From Bacillota bacterium (GTDB taxonomy: Bacteria > Bacillota > Sulfobacillia > Sulfobacillales > Sulfobacillaceae), in contig JAKADI010000095.1 of assembly GCA_021820675.1 (NCBI GenBank), positions 1 to 6,563 on the forward strand: 6,563 nt of DNA, given 5' to 3'. Of this stretch, positions 5,164 through 6,563 are shown in pieces; the stretch's first letter is position 1, and each line of letters opens with the position of its first letter. The position numbers were made by a program, and so were the translations under genes. The notes beneath the pieces are model-generated. The model was not told where the DNA came from and did not search any database. It saw only the letters and a list, made by a program, of their open reading frames with translations.

Positions 5164-6441
5164 TTATGGGACAGAATGCCAATCCAAAACTTGATTTTCA
5201 AAGCCGATAGCGTGGGGCGCCCCTTGCGAAAACAACCAAAAACTGGATTCGGGGACTAGTGGAATCTTGAGGCTATGAGGAAATTGGCTGACGATCCCTA
5301 AATAAGCCGAAATTTTCCCGGACCGAGCCAGGTGAGTCAGATTCGTGCTCGATGTGGGCGATATAGCCACCTGGTGGGGATAGCGTGTTTGTAAAGTACT
5401 GGCCAGCTTCAGGGCTTCGGGGTTCGTGTTACTCACCCAAATGGTCAACGGGGAAGCCCCAGACTTCGTCGCAGTTCCGTAGCGATATCGTGCGGTTAAG
5501 GGTTTTAACGACCCTCTAAAGGCCTGGCGTATGCTCTGAGACCATGCAATCTGCGGCAGTGTCAAGTGTTTTTGCGCCGTATTCACATACAAAGAAATCA
5601 CCCCAGGCAATTGAACGGGTTCGACATGACGGACTTCTTGGGTGGTTAACTGGCTAAGCTGCCCGGGATTTAAAGGCACAGCGTTGACCAGGTGATTTTG
5701 ATAGGCCAACAAAGCTTGGGATAATGACGGATACCACACCAAGTCGACCGCTTGAGGACCGGTTCCGGACACCTTGCTAAAATCCAGGGCAGAATGGGGT
5801 GTCCACTGGATTAATTTATATCCGCCGCTTCCGATCAAATTCATAAACTGCCAATTCGCTCCCCCTTGCGCTTGGTCTGACACCGGCACAATCGCCAAAG
5901 CCGGATTGGCAAGATTTTTGAGAAACGCGACCCCCGCCGGATGCTTCAACGTCAATTGCAGACTATTGGGCCCCGTGACTTGAATACCCTGCAGGTATTG
6001 GGTTTTCCCCTGCTCGAATCGCTTCACCCCCACCACGTCCGCCAAGAGAGTACGAGCGGTGGACGAATCTATCGGTGCGACCAAAGGCCGCACTAACGCT
6101 TTGGCTACCATATCCGGCGTAACCAGTTCCCCATTGCTAAGCGTGAGATGCCGTAAGCGAATCGTCACGGTGACACCGTGATACGTCACGGAACTGGCCA
6201 GTCCCGGCACGACTGTTCCACTAGGAGAAATATCGAGCAAGGTTTGAAAGACATTGCTGGCTACTTGCCAGTCTGCCGAATTCGACGCCAGGGCCGGATC
6301 CAGGTTGTTGGGATTTTGAAAAATTGCTTCCGTAAAAACATGATTGACCACGGGCTGCAACTTAGCTTGGGGTTCATGGATTAACAACGCCGGCAAAAAA
6401 GCTATCACGAGCAATAGCCACGGCCATATTCGTCCTCGCAT
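5164..6441 (-). CDS. Short family 5 extracellular solute-binding protein (DppA/OppA-like)
   Basis: Proteins of this family capture peptides, nickel or other small solutes for ABC importers. The 425 residues begin with a hydrophobic segment (about 6-21) that could be a signal peptide or an anchor. Family marks: NLDPALASNSADWQVASNVF (46-65), LSNGELVTPDMVAKAL (101-116), GIQVTGPNSLQLTLKHP (152-168), GSGGYKLIQW (204-213) and SLYVNT near the domain III junction. Usual members have 500-600 residues; here the region between SLYVNT...IRQAF and PLTIWVSNTNPEALKLASTL is shortened, as if much of the second lobe were lost. No lipobox is present and I see no cysteine in the protein, so the usual lipid attachment is missing; the first helix may hold it in the membrane. 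No permease or ATPase gene is visible. The ATG shares one base with the preceding stop (TAATG). Ligand unknown; it may be a sensor or orphan binding protein. Confidence 0.85.
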   Translation of the reverse strand: MRGRIWPWLLLVIAFLPALLIHEPQAKLQPVVNHVFTEAIFQNPNNLDPALASNSADWQVASNVFQTLLDISPSGTVVPGLASSVTYHGVTVTIRLRHLTLSNGELVTPDMVAKALVRPLVAPIDSSTARTLLADVVGVKRFEQGKTQYLQGIQVTGPNSLQLTLKHPAGVAFLKNLANPALAIVPVSDQAQGGANWQFMNLIGSGGYKLIQWTPHSALDFSKVSGTGPQAVDLVWYPSLSQALLAYQNHLVNAVPLNPGQLSQLTTQEVRHVEPVQLPGVISLYVNTAQKHLTLPQIAWSQSIRQAFRGSLKPLTARYRYGTATKSGASPLTIWVSNTNPEALKLASTLQTRYPHQVAISPTSSTNLTHLARSGKISAYLGIVSQFPHSLKIPLVPESSFWLFSQGAPHAIGFENQVLDWHSVP

Positions 6442-6563
6442 TAGACCAACTTCCCTGGCAATTTGTCCAATTGTTGCGCACTCAGACTCTTTTCCGAAAT
6501 GACATTGATCCGATATTTCGAGTGCTCTTGCGGAATCAACTCAACCTCGCCTCGCACAAGATC
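6441..6563 (-). CDS. Unidentified protein, C-terminal 40 residues
   Basis: An open frame enters from the right edge and ends at TAA (6441-6443), overlapping the start of the solute-binding protein by one base. The residues read DLVRGEVELIPQEHSKYRIN, then VISEKSLSAQQLDKLPGKLV. The frame has no internal stop and the TAATG junction is typical of coupled operon genes, so it is very likely the end of a real gene. I do not recognise the family. The segment is hydrophilic with a probable strand (RINVIS) and a short helix. It lacks membrane segments or metal motifs in the visible part. Confidence 0.65.
   Translation of the reverse strand, partial: DLVRGEVELIPQEHSKYRINVISEKSLSAQQLDKLPGKLV

Noticed and set aside
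1..6563. CRISPR array, tRNA, rRNA or intact insertion sequence
   Set aside because: No regularly spaced repeats, tRNA-like cloverleaf, rRNA-like stretch or transposase frame with flanking inverted repeats was seen.

Overview
The window reads as chromosomal DNA of an endospore-forming Firmicute. Evidence: an SspF-like small acid-soluble spore protein at the end of one operon, AGGTGA/GGGAGG-type ribosome sites, and base composition near 50 percent GC by eye. A Sulfobacillus-like bacterium is my best guess, from general gene style and content only; no marker gene here fixes the genus.

The layout has three parts. (1) Bases 1-1006, minus strand: an ATP-binding protein (STAS-like N-terminus plus GHKL ATPase domain) overlaps in TAATG fashion the start of a DUF4325-type STAS-like gene that runs off the left edge. 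This looks like an accessory signalling or partner-switching pair. (2) Bases 1007-2569: about 1.56 kb without a convincing intact gene. It holds a strong hairpin, several short frames that may be remnants (one CxxC zinc-ribbon-like, one HNH-endonuclease-like), and a T-box-like element in front of hom. It reads as a decayed junction between accessory and core DNA, possibly ending in a regulatory leader. (3) Bases 2570-6563: core genes. hom (homoserine dehydrogenase, unusually short at the C-terminus) lies on the plus strand. It converges on a minus-strand operon that runs from the right edge: an unidentified gene end, a short family 5 solute-binding protein, coaE (dephospho-CoA kinase), a membrane-anchored lytic transglycosylase and an SspF-like spore protein. 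A perfect 26-base hairpin separates the two transcription units and probably terminates both.

The operon is tightly packed: a 1-base overlap, then a 51-base gap, then a 28-base overlap, then a gap of about 17 bases. That supports co-transcription of CoA synthesis, cell-wall lysis and spore-protein genes. No CRISPR array, tRNA, rRNA or intact insertion sequence was seen. The least explained items are the STAS/ATPase-DUF4325 pair, the gene-poor stretch, the possible T-box at hom, and the lipobox-less solute-binding protein. I did not find a complete new system.
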